Shown: positions 27,109 through 37,528, counted from the first letter of the stretch. The stretch is DNA of 64,000 bases from CAKZQX01 sp034436755 (GCA_034436755.1 DAOTVB010000174.1:1-64000), one strand, 5' to 3'. The notes: generated by a model from the sequence alone, not told the origin. A program made the numbers and translations.

Positions 27109-28155
27109 ATGAATGGAGAAACCGTTCAGTCAAGCGGCCCGGCGCTCTGTATCATCAACCGGCCATCCGGGACCGGGCGGACGGCGACAGAAATTAGCCG
27201 GCTGCGGCAAGCATTTCGCGCCTGGTTTGGCTCACGTTCCGAGCATGTCTTTGCCATTGTCGAAAACCATGCGCAGGTGACGCAGCAGACCGAGGCATTC
27301 TTGCAGGCACACGACGGTGCCGGATTGCTGCTGGCCGGCGGCGGCGGCGGCACTACCCGCGCGCTGATCCAGGGTCTGTTCAACGCCGTGGAGCGGGGGA
27401 GCGCGCAACCGGAAGCGGTTCGCCTGGGACTGTTGCGGCTGGGGTCGGGCAACCTGCTGGCCCGCAAACTGCGCATACCGGCCGCACCGCTGGAAGCGCT
27501 TCCCCAGATCGCTGCGGCCCACCGCGCTGAACAGACAACGCCGGTCTGTGTGTACCGCTGTGTGATGCGCGATCCCGACGGCCGAACACGTCCGCTGTAC
27601 GGCCTGACACTCGGCGGACTGGGGCAGTTCGGGCGGGTTCCCGGCGATATTGCCCGCTGGTCCGCGCCGCTGCAGGCGCTGCAACGTGGGCTTCTACGAC
27701 ACGTTCCGCTGGAGACGCAGACAACGCTGCGCTATCTGGCCTTCACGCTGGCACGCCACCTGCGCTGCCTGCTCCAGCCCACGCAGACCGAGTTGATCGC
27801 TATTGAGCAGGCGGGCCGACGCACGCAGTTGCGCCTGCTGAGCGGCATGTTGCTGAACTTTGATGCACCGCAGTTCCCACTCTCCAGCAGATGCACGCCG
27901 GGCGAACTGCGGCTGCGGCTGGCCTGCCTGCCGTTTGTGCGGCGCAGTCAGGCTATCCGGGATCTGGTGAGTCGGCGCAGCCTGGTGCGGCACCTGCATA
28001 GCTACGACATTACCTCCGCCAACCCGGTGACGATCCGGTTGCTGGAGCGCCCCGCAACCCGCCTGGCCCTGGATGAAGACACCTTTGTTGCCCCCGCCCA
28101 CATCCGGTTCGAGATCGCCGGCCTGGTCCGCTGTGTCACCCTGACAACGGATTGA
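27109..28155 (+). CDS. diacylglycerol/sphingosine kinase-like protein with altered GGDGT motif
   Basis: A 348-residue protein of the DAGK_cat/YegS fold. It has the N-terminal NRPSGTGR, LLLAGGGGGTTRAL where lipid kinases have GGDGT, LGSGNLLA, and a C-terminal LDEDTFVAP...FEIAG strand set. The aspartate of GGDGT, which is important for ATP/metal binding, is Gly here, so kinase activity is doubtful or altered. The ATG has a GGAAGAG site. It lies only 23 bases upstream of the kinase/methyltransferase fusion gene, so the pair probably acts together on a lipid or isoprenoid-type substrate; that is inference. Confidence 0.72.
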   Translation: MNGETVQSSGPALCIINRPSGTGRTATEISRLRQAFRAWFGSRSEHVFAIVENHAQVTQQTEAFLQAHDGAGLLLAGGGGGTTRALIQGLFNAVERGSAQPEAVRLGLLRLGSGNLLARKLRIPAAPLEALPQIAAAHRAEQTTPVCVYRCVMRDPDGRTRPLYGLTLGGLGQFGRVPGDIARWSAPLQALQRGLLRHVPLETQTTLRYLAFTLARHLRCLLQPTQTELIAIEQAGRRTQLRLLSGMLLNFDAPQFPLSSRCTPGELRLRLACLPFVRRSQAIRDLVSRRSLVRHLHSYDITSANPVTIRLLERPATRLALDEDTFVAPAHIRFEIAGLVRCVTLTTD

Positions 28156-28178
28156 TATCACATACAACGGAGGAAACC

Positions 28179-30122
28179 ATGACCTTCTCCATATGCATCA
28201 TCGGAATTGACGGTAGTGGGAAAAGCACGATTACCACCACCCTGGCAGATCTGGCGACCGCCGCGCTGAGTGTGACGGTGGGCACGGTTGGGGATCGCTT
28301 CGCCTGCAAACGCCCCACGGAAGATCTGGCCCGCCCGGGATTTACCCCCGACGGCACACCGCTTGCTGCGCACCTGGGTCGCCTGCTGCGGCGGGGCGCA
28401 AAGGCGGCGACCGGTTCGCGCCGGCTCTATCCACCGCTGAAGCTGGGACAACTGGCCCTGCAGGAGCGGACTGCGCGCTGGCTGGTCAACCGCTATCAGC
28501 CGGATCTGCTGGTCTGCGATGGTAGCCTGCTGCTCTCGGCGGCGGGGCGGGCGATCAACTATGCCGATCCAATCTCCCCATCCGAGGCGACAACGACACT
28601 TGAACCGGCGCAGTTGATCGAGGCGCTCTATGCCTATGTTGCGGAAGACCAGCCGCTGCCCGCAACAGTGGGGCGGTCCTGGCGCGGGTTGACTGCGATG
28701 CGCCGGTTGTACCAACTCGATCAGCGCTTCGGTCTGGGGTTGCTGCAACTCCCCGATGTGCTGATCTTCCTGGATATTGCGCCGGCGGTAGCGCTGGAGC
28801 GGCTACAGGCGCGTGGCGACCGGCTCGACCCGCATGAGAATCTATCCGACATGGCGCAGGCCCGGGCGATGTACCAGGGTGTGGTTGAGTTCTTCCGGCG
28901 GCGGCGCGGGGAAGCAGCCGCGCTGGTGCTTGATGTCAGCGCACGTTCCGTTGCGGAGACGATCCCGCCAATCCTTGACTTTCTGCAGCCATTGCTGCCG
29001 GTTCGTCCAGTCGTACAACAGCCCCGGGAGCGCCTGGGAAGCGGCGGCACTGCGCTGACACGCCGGGCCGACATGCTCAAAAAAGCGCTCGCGCCACGCT
29101 ACCTGCTGCGCTACCTGCTGCCCAACCTGCATCGGGGGAGCCTGCAGGAGTTGACCTTTCCGCTATCGCAACCGGGACGGCAACTGCTGCACGCGGGCTA
29201 CTCCGCCGAGGTGATGCAGGATATCTATCTGCCGGGAGCACGACGGGGGCTCTTTGCGCGCGCCTTCCAGAACTACCCGCTGCATCGAGCCGTGTATGAC
29301 CGGCTGCAGATCCTCGACCGGCAGGTGGAACAGGAGTTGCACCGGCACCTGGAGGCACCGGACGCCGGCAACATCAAGGTGTGTACCGCGCCCAGCGGAT
29401 ATGCACTCGATCTACGCCGGCCACTGGCGCGCCTTGCCGCCGCTTATCCACAACGCCGCCTGCCGCTGCATGTGCTGGCCGCCGATCTTGATCCCGACGG
29501 GCGGATCGAGGCGGCGGTAACGCAGGCCTGTCGTGCCGCGAACCTTCACCTGGACTTCGTCCGGGGCGATTTGACAACCGGCACACTGCGGGAGCGGCTG
29601 GTGCAGGGCGGTCCCTACGCCATGGTGTTGTTTGTGGGCTTATCCAGTTGGATTGCCCGGCCCGACCTGCTGCGCCACCTGCAACTGATCCACGAGCGCC
29701 TGCCGGCATCCGGCGGCCTGCTCCTGACCGACTGCTTTACCCCCCACGCCTACGCGCTGTCGGGGAAGTATATGGGCTACCAGGCCAACTACTACACACC
29801 TCAGGAATTCACCCGCATTCTGGCCTACTGCGGCTTCGATCTCGCTGCGATGACCTGGGAGAGCGGCCGCGATGGGATCAACCATGTTGTCGCTGCGCGC
29901 GTCCCGCCACGCCAGTTGCAGTTGGAGCGGATGCACGGGCGCATGCAATTGAGCGCGTGGAACAGCAGTTGCGGACGTAACCCTTGCCGTGCCGTTACTC
30001 GGCCGCCAATACCGCATCTACAGCTACCGCGAAGCCGGGCAGCAGCAGTGAAGTCGCTGTCTCACCGCGTCGGAACAGGCCATGCTCGCGGTAGCTGTTG
30101 TCCGCCGGCGTCAAAACGGTGA
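28179..30122 (+). CDS. thymidylate kinase-like / methyltransferase fusion, with altered 3' end
   Basis: About 647 residues. The N-terminal 255 residues are a thymidylate-kinase-type P-loop domain (IIGIDGSGKST, then VCDGSLLLS and FLDIAPAVALERLQARGD). After a linker with a basic patch, residues about 310-590 form a Rossmann-like methyltransferase (KVCTAPSGYALDL, VLAADLDPDG, VRGDLTTG, GGLLLTDCF). GGAGG lies before the ATG at 28179. The last 45 or so residues are compositionally odd and are antisense to a Uma2 remnant from 29995 on, so the natural C-terminus was probably replaced by a rearrangement. Such kinase domains need not act on dTMP; the substrate is unknown. Confidence 0.72.
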   Translation: MTFSICIIGIDGSGKSTITTTLADLATAALSVTVGTVGDRFACKRPTEDLARPGFTPDGTPLAAHLGRLLRRGAKAATGSRRLYPPLKLGQLALQERTARWLVNRYQPDLLVCDGSLLLSAAGRAINYADPISPSEATTTLEPAQLIEALYAYVAEDQPLPATVGRSWRGLTAMRRLYQLDQRFGLGLLQLPDVLIFLDIAPAVALERLQARGDRLDPHENLSDMAQARAMYQGVVEFFRRRRGEAAALVLDVSARSVAETIPPILDFLQPLLPVRPVVQQPRERLGSGGTALTRRADMLKKALAPRYLLRYLLPNLHRGSLQELTFPLSQPGRQLLHAGYSAEVMQDIYLPGARRGLFARAFQNYPLHRAVYDRLQILDRQVEQELHRHLEAPDAGNIKVCTAPSGYALDLRRPLARLAAAYPQRRLPLHVLAADLDPDGRIEAAVTQACRAANLHLDFVRGDLTTGTLRERLVQGGPYAMVLFVGLSSWIARPDLLRHLQLIHERLPASGGLLLTDCFTPHAYALSGKYMGYQANYYTPQEFTRILAYCGFDLAAMTWESGRDGINHVVAARVPPRQLQLERMHGRMQLSAWNSSCGRNPCRAVTRPPIPHLQLPRSRAAAVKSLSHRVGTGHARGSCCPPASKR

Positions 30123-30300
30123 TCGCTGCCGCTTCCGAATTGACGATCCAGTATTCCGGGATGCCGGCCTCGGCATAGTCTGCGCGCTTGACCCGCGTAT
30201 CACGTTCGGGGTTATCCGGACTGACGATCTCCACCACCAGATCCGCGCCCGGCCAGTAGCGATGCTGGCGGCGCGGATCATGAGCATCGCGTACCACACG
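29995..30300 (-). pseudogene. N-terminally truncated Uma2 (DUF820) remnant
   Basis: About 100 codons matching the C-terminal half of Uma2 nucleases: DLVVEIVSPDN with the catalytic Glu, RDTRVKRADYAEAGIPEYWIV and a final hydrophobic LLLPGFAV. The N-terminal 80-90 residues, including the first catalytic Asp, are missing; the homology stops at a TGTTCTTTGTTCT tract at 30300-30340. It overlaps the 3' end of the plus-strand fusion gene in antisense. It is most likely dead. Confidence 0.75.
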
Positions 30301-30420
30301 CTGTGTTCTCTGTTTCTTTGTTCTTTGTTCTCTGCATCAACGGAACTCTTTCCAGCCCGGCAGCGTCTCTACGGTAGGCAAGAAGAATGCGCAATGTTGG
30401 ATATCTGGAAGGAGCATACC

Positions 30421-31740
30421 GTGACAATCCTACTCTCTACCCGGCGTTTCGCGGCCGTCGCCCTGCTGCTGATCGGCGTGTTGCTGGTGACCAGCGGTTG
30501 TGGTGGCCCGGTTGAAGCCGGTGTTGTCCAGTCGGAGCAGCCGCGCGAGGAGACGCCCGAGGTTGCGCCGGAAACCATGACCACCCTGGTTGACGCGAAC
30601 ACGCAGTTTGCCTTCGATCTCTACCAGGGGCTGCGTGAAGGTGATGCGGGCAACCTGTTCTACTCACCCTACAGCATCTCGCTGGCGCTGGCGCTGACCT
30701 ATGCCGGCGCGGAGGGTGCCACCGCGCAGCAGATGGCGGAGACGCTGCACTTTACGCTGCCGGAGGAGCAACTGCATCCGGCCTTTAACGCGCTTGACCA
30801 GGAACTGGAGGCGCGCAACCCCACGACCAAGGAAACCGAAGATTCGGAGGAGACCGCCTTCAAGCTGCGGATCGCCAATGCCATCTGGGGGCAGGCGGGC
30901 TACACCTTCCGCGACGAGTTTCTGGACACCCTGGCTGCGAACTATGGCTCCGGGCTACGCACATTGGACTTTCAGAGCGCGCCGGAGGCTTCCCGCGAAA
31001 CGATCAACGGCTGGGTGAACGAGCAGACTGAGGGCCGCATCACCGATCTGCTGCCGTCCGGCACCATTGACGCATTTACCCGGATGGTGTTGACCAATGC
31101 GATCTACTTTAATGCCGCCTGGGTTGATCCGTTTGAGGCCGAGGCCACCCGCGATGATACCTTTAACCTGCTGGATGGCAGCCAGATCACCGTGCCGATG
31201 ATGTTCCAGCGCGAGGAGTTTCGCTACACCGAAGGGGCAAACTACCAGGCGGTGGAACTGCCCTACAAGCAGGGCTTCGCGATGGTCATCCTGCTGCCGC
31301 AGGCCGGGCAATTTCCCCAGTTTGAGGAGACGCTGGATGCCGCACAGGTGCAGGCTGTCGTAGGGGAAATGGCTGCGCGCGAGGTGATCCTCTCCATGCC
31401 CAAATTTGAGTTCGAGGGCACCAGCTTCAGCCTGAAGCGCATGCTGACCGCGATGGGCATGACCGACGCCTTCAACCCGGATGCCGCTAACTTCTCTGGG
31501 ATGGATGACACACGTAATCTGTTTATCAGCGATCTGCTGCACCAGGCATCAATAACCGTAGACGAGGCGGGCACCGAGGCCGCTGCCGCCACCGCCGCTG
31601 TCGTCGGCGTCACCAGTGCCATGCCCCCGGAAGATGAGCCGGTCGAGATGACGATTGACCGCCCCTTTGTCTTCATGATCCGCGATACGAACACCGGTGC
31701 GGTGTTGTTTATCGGGCGGGTGATGAATCCGACGGGGTAA
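30421..31740 (+). CDS. lipoprotein serpin (serine/cysteine protease inhibitor)
   Basis: About 439 residues. A lipoprotein signal peptide (AAVALLLIGVLLVTSGC) anchors a full-length serpin domain: FYSPYSISLALALTYAGA, NAIWGQ, LTNAIYFNAAWVDPF, the breach and strand motifs, and the C-terminal RPFVFMIRDTNTGAVLFIGRVMNP. The reactive loop hinge (DEAGTEAAAATAAVV) has small residues as in inhibitory serpins. Counting from the hinge puts P1-P1' near Thr-Ser (GVTSAMPP), which is hedged. The GTG at 30421 follows GGAAGGAG at six bases; the upstream ATG (30394) would lengthen the signal n-region. It may protect the cell from its own or foreign proteases; two C25 peptidases lie in this window. Confidence 0.92.
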   Translation: MTILLSTRRFAAVALLLIGVLLVTSGCGGPVEAGVVQSEQPREETPEVAPETMTTLVDANTQFAFDLYQGLREGDAGNLFYSPYSISLALALTYAGAEGATAQQMAETLHFTLPEEQLHPAFNALDQELEARNPTTKETEDSEETAFKLRIANAIWGQAGYTFRDEFLDTLAANYGSGLRTLDFQSAPEASRETINGWVNEQTEGRITDLLPSGTIDAFTRMVLTNAIYFNAAWVDPFEAEATRDDTFNLLDGSQITVPMMFQREEFRYTEGANYQAVELPYKQGFAMVILLPQAGQFPQFEETLDAAQVQAVVGEMAAREVILSMPKFEFEGTSFSLKRMLTAMGMTDAFNPDAANFSGMDDTRNLFISDLLHQASITVDEAGTEAAAATAAVVGVTSAMPPEDEPVEMTIDRPFVFMIRDTNTGAVLFIGRVMNPTG

Positions 31741-32159
31741 TGCCGTAAAGAGGGGTGTAAAAACATACGTGTAAAAAGCGGCATCTCGCTGATGCATGCC
31801 ATTGTGAAGCCATAGGAATCAGAATTACAGGCAACGGTAACTCAAACAAGTAATACCGATTTGTTATCATAGCCACCGAGAACACTGAGCACGCAGAGAT
31901 GATACACAGGAACGTGCCACCGTTGCGCCCGTTGCGCTCGTTCTCGTTGATTGCTGGTTTGATGGCACATTGGTATAAGTCACACCAGGGGGTCAGTCCA
32001 CCAGGGTGGCGGTGATCTCGCCCGCCGGCAGTCTCAGCCCCGCGCCACCTCTGCGCGCTGGGCGAGACTGGGGTCTGGGAGCCGCCCCCTGCCGATGATC
32101 TGGGCCACGCGAAAAGTCGTATGTATGCGTATGACAAAATGCCCCCTGGTGCCCTACAT
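31741..32159. other. gene-free spacer with a Rep-D like repeat
   Basis: The segment 31865-31980 (CACGCAGAGATGATACACAGG, then CGTTGCTCGTT-like and TTGCTGGTTTG parts, ending TTGGTATA) matches 59384-59490 in the same order with substitutions, so it is a dispersed repeat. The part from 31990 to 32110 contains short frameshifted coding-like fragments on the minus strand that I cannot assign. Confidence 0.5.
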
Positions 32160-32500
32160 GTGAGAGAGTGGCGTTCAGCCCGGATGGCCGTATTCTGGCC
32201 TCGGCATCCCATGACCGAACGGTGCGCCTGTGGGATGCTACCGATGGCACCCTACTCTACACCCTGGAGGGCCATACTGACGATGTCTCCAGCATCGTGT
32301 TCAGCGCGGATGGGAGCACTCTGATCTCCGGCGCATGGGACGATACGGTGCGCTTGTGGGATGTGCGCGACGGCACCCTGCTGCATATGCTGGAAGATAC
32401 GTCAGGCTCCGTCTACGATGTGGCATTGAGTCCGGATGGGACGCGGCTTGCTACAGCGCTCCATGATGGGGTATGGCTATGGCGTACCCCTACAGAGTGA
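32160..32500 (+). pseudogene. WD40-repeat gene fragment
   Basis: About 110 codons encode three WD40 blades (VAFSPDGRILASASHDRTVRLWD, the next with SSIVFSADGSTLISGAWDDTVRLWD, and a third with VALSPDGTRLATALHDGVWLW, each shown in part). There is no start codon with a ribosome site, no N-terminal domain, and upstream DNA is unrelated. A complete WD40 propeller needs about seven blades. This is the tail of a larger STAND-WD40 type gene left by deletion. A frame shifted by one continues as LLLPLLVNGLL. Confidence 0.75.
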
Positions 32501-32702
32501 AGCGGGTCTGCTCCTCCCACTGCTGGTAAATGGCCTACTTGCTGCACCATCGACAGGCGAGAGCACCCGCGCCCGGATCAGGCGCGCACCTGTCGCAAAG
32601 GTGAGAGCACGAGGTGCCTGTGGTTTCGTACGTAGAAGTTGTAGATTGCTGTGAATGTTTTCTGGTATCCTTCATATACCTATCCCAGCAGGAGGTAGCG
32701 AT

Positions 32703-35700
32703 ATGGATTGAACTGTTCGCTGTATAGCTTGCGCGCGCTGTGTTCGACTGTTGCTGGTATTGCTGTTCATTGCTGGAAACATTGCGCTCCACAATATGTC
32801 GCTTGCGCAGACACCCACATCCATCATCTATGTGCGGCCCGCTGCAACCGGCGCGGGTGATGGCTCTTCGTGGAATGACGCCACCACCCTGCAAGATGCG
32901 CTCGCCACAGCTACAAGCGGTGCGGAAATCCGGGTCGCGGCGGGCGTATATAGCCCTGGCTCCGATTCCCGTGACGCCTTCACGCTGGTCGAAGGGGTGG
33001 CGGTGTATGGCGGCTTTGCAGGCACCGAGACAGACCGCAGCCAGCGCGACCCGGCAACCAACCTGACGGTGCTGAGCGGCGATATCGACAACGACGACAC
33101 CAACAAAACCAATGGCATCACCCCGACCGGCGGGGATATTGTGGGCACCAACAACCAGGGTAGTCGGGGGTTTGTCGTCTTCCCTGCCAACGCCAGCGCC
33201 GCAACGGTGCTCGACGGCGTGACCATCACGGCGGGCCAGTCTCCGCGCATCGCTGAGTACGGGGGCGCGATCACGATCTCCGACGGCAACGCCACGCTCA
33301 CCAACATTCGCCTGATTGGCAACGCTTCCCCAAGTGGTGGCGGCGGCGGCATATCGATCCGGGGCGGCAGTCCGACATTGACAGACCTCACCTTCGAGGG
33401 CAACCTGACGGATGGGAGGTTCCGGACGGGCGGTGGCCTGCTGATTACGGACGGCAACCCGTCGCTCACGGGCCTCCAGTTCAGCAACAATCAGGCACCA
33501 AACGGCGGCGGCATCGGCATCGAGGGCGGCACCCCGACCATCGAAAATACGCGGTTCCTCAACAATACCGCAGACCAGCGAGGCGGCGGTCTGTCTATTT
33601 CCGATGAGGCAAGCCCCACCCTGCGCGACCTGACCTTCGAGGGCAACCAGGCCCGCGACGGTGGCGGGATGGCAATTTCGGGTGGCACCCCGACCGTGGA
33701 AAGTACGCGCTTCCTCAACAACACCGCAGAGCGCGAGGGCGGCGGGCTATTTGTTCGCGCAGCAAACCCCACCCTGAGTGACCTGACCTTCGAGGGCAAT
33801 CTGTCCGAGATGCACGGCGGCGGGATGTATGTCAACGACAGCACGCTGACTTTGACTGATGTCCTGTTCCAGAACAACGACGCACGCAGCAGGACACAGA
33901 CGGGCGAGGGCGGCGGCCTGTACATCACCAGCATTTCCGGCGAGAGCGATGTGACTATTACGGGCGGGCGCTTCATCGAAAACCGGGTCGCGCTCCGGGG
34001 AGCCGGTATCCATGCAGAGCGGAGCACACTCACCGCCACAGATGTGCAGTTCATTGGCAACGACCAGAGCACCAGTCCATCTGGGCGCGGGGGACGCACC
34101 GGTGGCGGCATGACGGCAGAGGATACAGCGCTGACGCTGACCAATGCGCTCTTCAGTGGCAACAATTCGGATTTTAGCGCCGTTGACATCTCTGATAGCG
34201 CCGAGTTGTACACCTCCCCGGATCCGCGCACTTTCCTCACCAACGTGAGCATCGTCGGCAACACTGGTACCGCGCTGAATTGCACATCTTGCCGCATGCA
34301 AGCCACCAACCTGAGCATCGCGGGCAACTACAGCCAGGCGAACAGCGGTGGCATCGACACCGGCGGGACAGAGGGGCTGGTTGATCTGCGAAACAGCATT
34401 GTGTGGGGGAATGAGACGGGCGGCGCGGTATTTATCGATCCGAATGTCGCTATCCAGGGTAGTGTGGAATTTATCGCAACCCATACGCTTATTGAAGGGC
34501 AGAACCCACCCGGCACCGGCAACCTGGACGGCACCAATACAGCAAACGATCCCCGCTTTGTCGCCGCACCCAACCCCTTCGACGCGCCCACCAGAGACGG
34601 CGACCTGCGGCTTCAGGAAGGCTCCCCCGCCATTGATGCAGGCGACACAGCGCTGATTGCTGCCGCGCCTGCACCGGGCGACACCATCGACCTGGCAGGC
34701 AACGCCCGCGTCGCGGATGGCACCGTCGATCTGGGGGCCTACGAGTCGGGCAATCAGCCTGCGCCCGACCCGGAACCGTTTGAAGAACCGATCAGAATGG
34801 TAGATAGTGGGCAGAGCCTCACCCCCGGCGGTGATCTCAGCAGCTCGACGGCGGCGGTGTTGCTTGGTGATGTAGACAACGACAACGATCTGGATGCCAT
34901 CACCTTCAGCGGTGCATCTGCAACAGGGGCGGTGCAGCTCTGGCTCAACCAGGGCGGCACTCAGGGCGGCGTCGAAGGTGTCTTTAGCCTGGGGCAGCAG
35001 CTCGCCTCCCGCGCCAACCGACGCGGCGCGCTGGGCGATATCGACGGCGACGGTGACCTCGACCTGCTGATGCCGCTGTTCGAGGCGGGGGTGCGGGTCT
35101 GGCTCAACCAGGGCGGCGCCCAGAATGGCACCCTCGGCACGTTCGCCGACAACGACGCACCCCTGGGCACCGCCGAGAACGTCTACAATGTCGCCCTGGG
35201 TGATCTGGACAATGACGGCGACCCGGATGCCATCTATGCGGCGCGGGAAGATACGTTCTTCGCGCGCAACGATGGCGGCACCTTCACCGATGTAGACAGC
35301 TTTCCGGTCGGCGCAACCCGCCTGATCCCGGCAGACCTGGACGGCGACAACGACCTCGACCTGGTGCTCGATAGTGAAAATATAACGGTCCTGCTCAACC
35401 AGGCCACCGAAGTCACGTCCTTTACCCCTGGTCAGCGCATCGACAACCTGAACCGCAATGCTATGACCGTGGGCGATGTGGATGGCGACGGCGACCTCGA
35501 CATGATCGCGACCGTCGATATCCGACGGGCACGTGTGTTCCTGAACCAGGGCGGGCAGCAGGGCGGCACTCCGGCCACCTTCGAGCAAGACAATCAGCAG
35601 ATCACTATCGACGGTTCTCTTCCACCGCTTACGATTGCGGCGGGCGACCTGAACAACGATGACGATCTCGACCTGCTGGTAGGCGGGGCACGAATCGGCG

Positions 35701-36797
35701 GGCCAGACCTGGCCATCTGGCAGAACGACGGCGCGGGGCTGTTCGCCGCTGGCGAGACGTATCCCGGCATCGGCACGTTCGATCTGGCGCTCGGCGACCT
35801 GGACGGCGACGGCGACCTGGATGCCTTCCTGGTGGGCGCCGGGCCACATCGTATCTTCCTCAACGGCGAAACCGACATTGCGCCGATGCTGCGATTTGGG
35901 GTAGACCCGCTGACGGGAGATGGGGGACGCCAATACATCTTCTGGTGGGAACGCTTTAACGCCCGCTTGCCGCTGCTGCTCTCACACCCCGTAGACGACC
36001 CGCTGACGCTGCGGGTAGACTTCGTACGACAAACTGGGCTGCTGGAACTTGGAGATCCAGACACCGACAATCCGCAATTTGCACCCGGCGAGACACGCGT
36101 TTTCCTCACCGGCTACGAAGATCGCATCAGTGGCGTTGCGGGCACGATCTGGAATCCCTACCAGGATCCGGAGGAGGACCGGCTTGAGGTGGATATTGTC
36201 GCAAGTATCAACCGTGAATCACGCAGTGCGGCGGGCCTGGACCTGCGCGGGGAGGAGAACCTTCGCATCTCGTTTCAGAACCCCGATGCAGACGCAAGGC
36301 GCTGCATCGCGATAGGCTTCCAAATTGTGATTGCGAGCCTTTTCAACCAGGATCGTGCCGCGCTGGCCCAGGATACGCTAAACCTCGAACTGTACCGCGC
36401 GCTGCGCGACGATGTGCTGGCCCAGTCGGAGGCGGGACGCTATTATACCGAGGTGTATGCGGATAGTTCGCTCGATATGCTCCAGGTGGCAGGCCAGCAG
36501 AGTGGGGTTATCTCGCGCACCCTGGAGACATTGGAAACGTGGGAGCCAGCCATGCAAGCCCTGGTCGATGGCGAAGGCGACACGGTGACGATCACACCAG
36601 AGATGGTCGAGTCGATGCAGGTGGCCCTGGATGATTACAAGACGTTTGGGAGCGCTGATCTGGCAAGCACCATCGCGAGCGCCGAGGCCATCGTCGATCT
36701 GGATTCCTATGTGGGCCTGACAATGGACGAGGCACTGGCCCGCTTTGAGACGATCGAGATCGAACGGACGACCTACCTACCACTCGTGATGCGGTAG
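32703..36797 (+). CDS. giant secreted beta-helix and FG-GAP surface protein; in-frame UGA at codon 3
   Basis: A protein of about 1350 residues. Residues 30-560 form a parallel beta-helix with repeats of the LxDLTFEGN...GGGxxI type, i.e. a polymorphic-outer-membrane-like or chlamydial-Pmp-like rung pattern. Residues about 590-1020 are FG-GAP/VCBS repeats with calcium-binding DxDxDGDxD loops. A helical C-terminal region follows, and the chain ends TYLPLVMR. The best start is ATG 32703, seven bases after GGAGG, but its third codon is TGA. The frame after the stop (basic residues, LLLVLLFIAGNIAL, cleavage near SLAQ) completes a textbook signal peptide. Without readthrough, translation could start at TTG 32751. 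It may be a surface adhesin; the nonsense codon may silence it. Confidence 0.78.
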
Positions 36798-36904
36798 ATA
36801 GGTCCGCTACATAGGGCAATATGAACATCGCTGTAACCAGACGCAAAGAAGCGACTTTTGTAGCTGTGACTTAACCCCAATACCTTTCACATACGGCCGG
36901 ATTA

Positions 36905-36973
36905 GCTCGCGCAAAGCCCTAAAGCCGCGACGTTGATGCAGTTCTTGGCGACTTTTGCGCCTTTGCGCGAGCT
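36905..36973. repeat. 13-bp inverted repeat
   Basis: AGCTCGCGCAAAG (36905-36917) and CTTTGCGCGAGCT (36961-36973) are perfect inverted copies 43 bases apart. A related GCGCAAAGCC...CTTTGCGCC arrangement occurs at 50030-50092. It is probably another small dispersed repeat downstream of a gene. Confidence 0.6.
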
Positions 36974-36989
36974 TCTTTGAACGGTATTG

Positions 36990-37036
36990 GACTTACCCCA
37001 TAATGTGGCAGTCAGTGCCAAAATATGGGGTAAGTC
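36990..37036. repeat. nested inverted repeat
   Basis: GACTTACCCCATA and TATGGGGTAAGTC form a perfect 13-bp outer stem, and TGGCA...TGCCA forms a 5-bp inner stem. It lies between the surface-protein gene and a WD40 remnant. It could be a transcription end or protein-binding palindrome; there is no U tract. Confidence 0.6.
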
Positions 37037-37082
37037 ACAGAAAAGTAGCCGTACTCTGTCAGATTGGAGGATTAGAAGTCGA

Positions 37083-37422
37083 ATGAGTCGTGCCACTGGT
37101 ATCATTTTGGGGGTACTCACAGTGCTCGTCGCCTGGTTTGCATAGCAGGCGCAGCGCAATACATCCGAGTTGCGCACCCGTCTTCTGACCAGTGATGCCC
37201 GTGTCGAACTCCTGACCCACGATACTGACGTGGCTCTGCAACTGGCGCTGGCTGCGGCGCACAATGACTTCAGCGATTCCACAGTGCAAGCCAGGCTGAA
37301 CGATGTCGTATCGGCTGCGTCACGTCACGTTTTGCGCAGCCATACTATTGCGCTCGCTGGTGTCGCGTTCAGTCCGGATGGGAACTATGTGCTGGGTGGA
37401 GGCGGGACGCCCAATCGCTGAT
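37083..37422 (+). pseudogene. STAND-WD40 gene remnant with an internal stop
   Basis: The frame starts with a membrane helix (IILGVLTVLVAWFA), hits a TAG at 37146, and resumes in frame with TSDARVELLTHDTDVALQLALAA and a first WD40 start (LAGVAFSPDGNYVLGGG) before ending. The helix plus 'DTDxALxLALxA' segment is the usual junction between the STAND ATPase and WD40 propeller in large nSTAND1 proteins. Both the ATPase and the propeller are missing. It is a decayed relative of the gene remnants at 32160 and 40690. Confidence 0.7.
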
Positions 37423-37528
37423 GTCCGGATTCACCATTCAAACTTCATCAGGCGGTTGCACGATCCCTACCTGACGTATTGCCCCCGATGGATAGCCCAG
37501 ACTCTGAAATGCCCACCGGAGAACCGCA

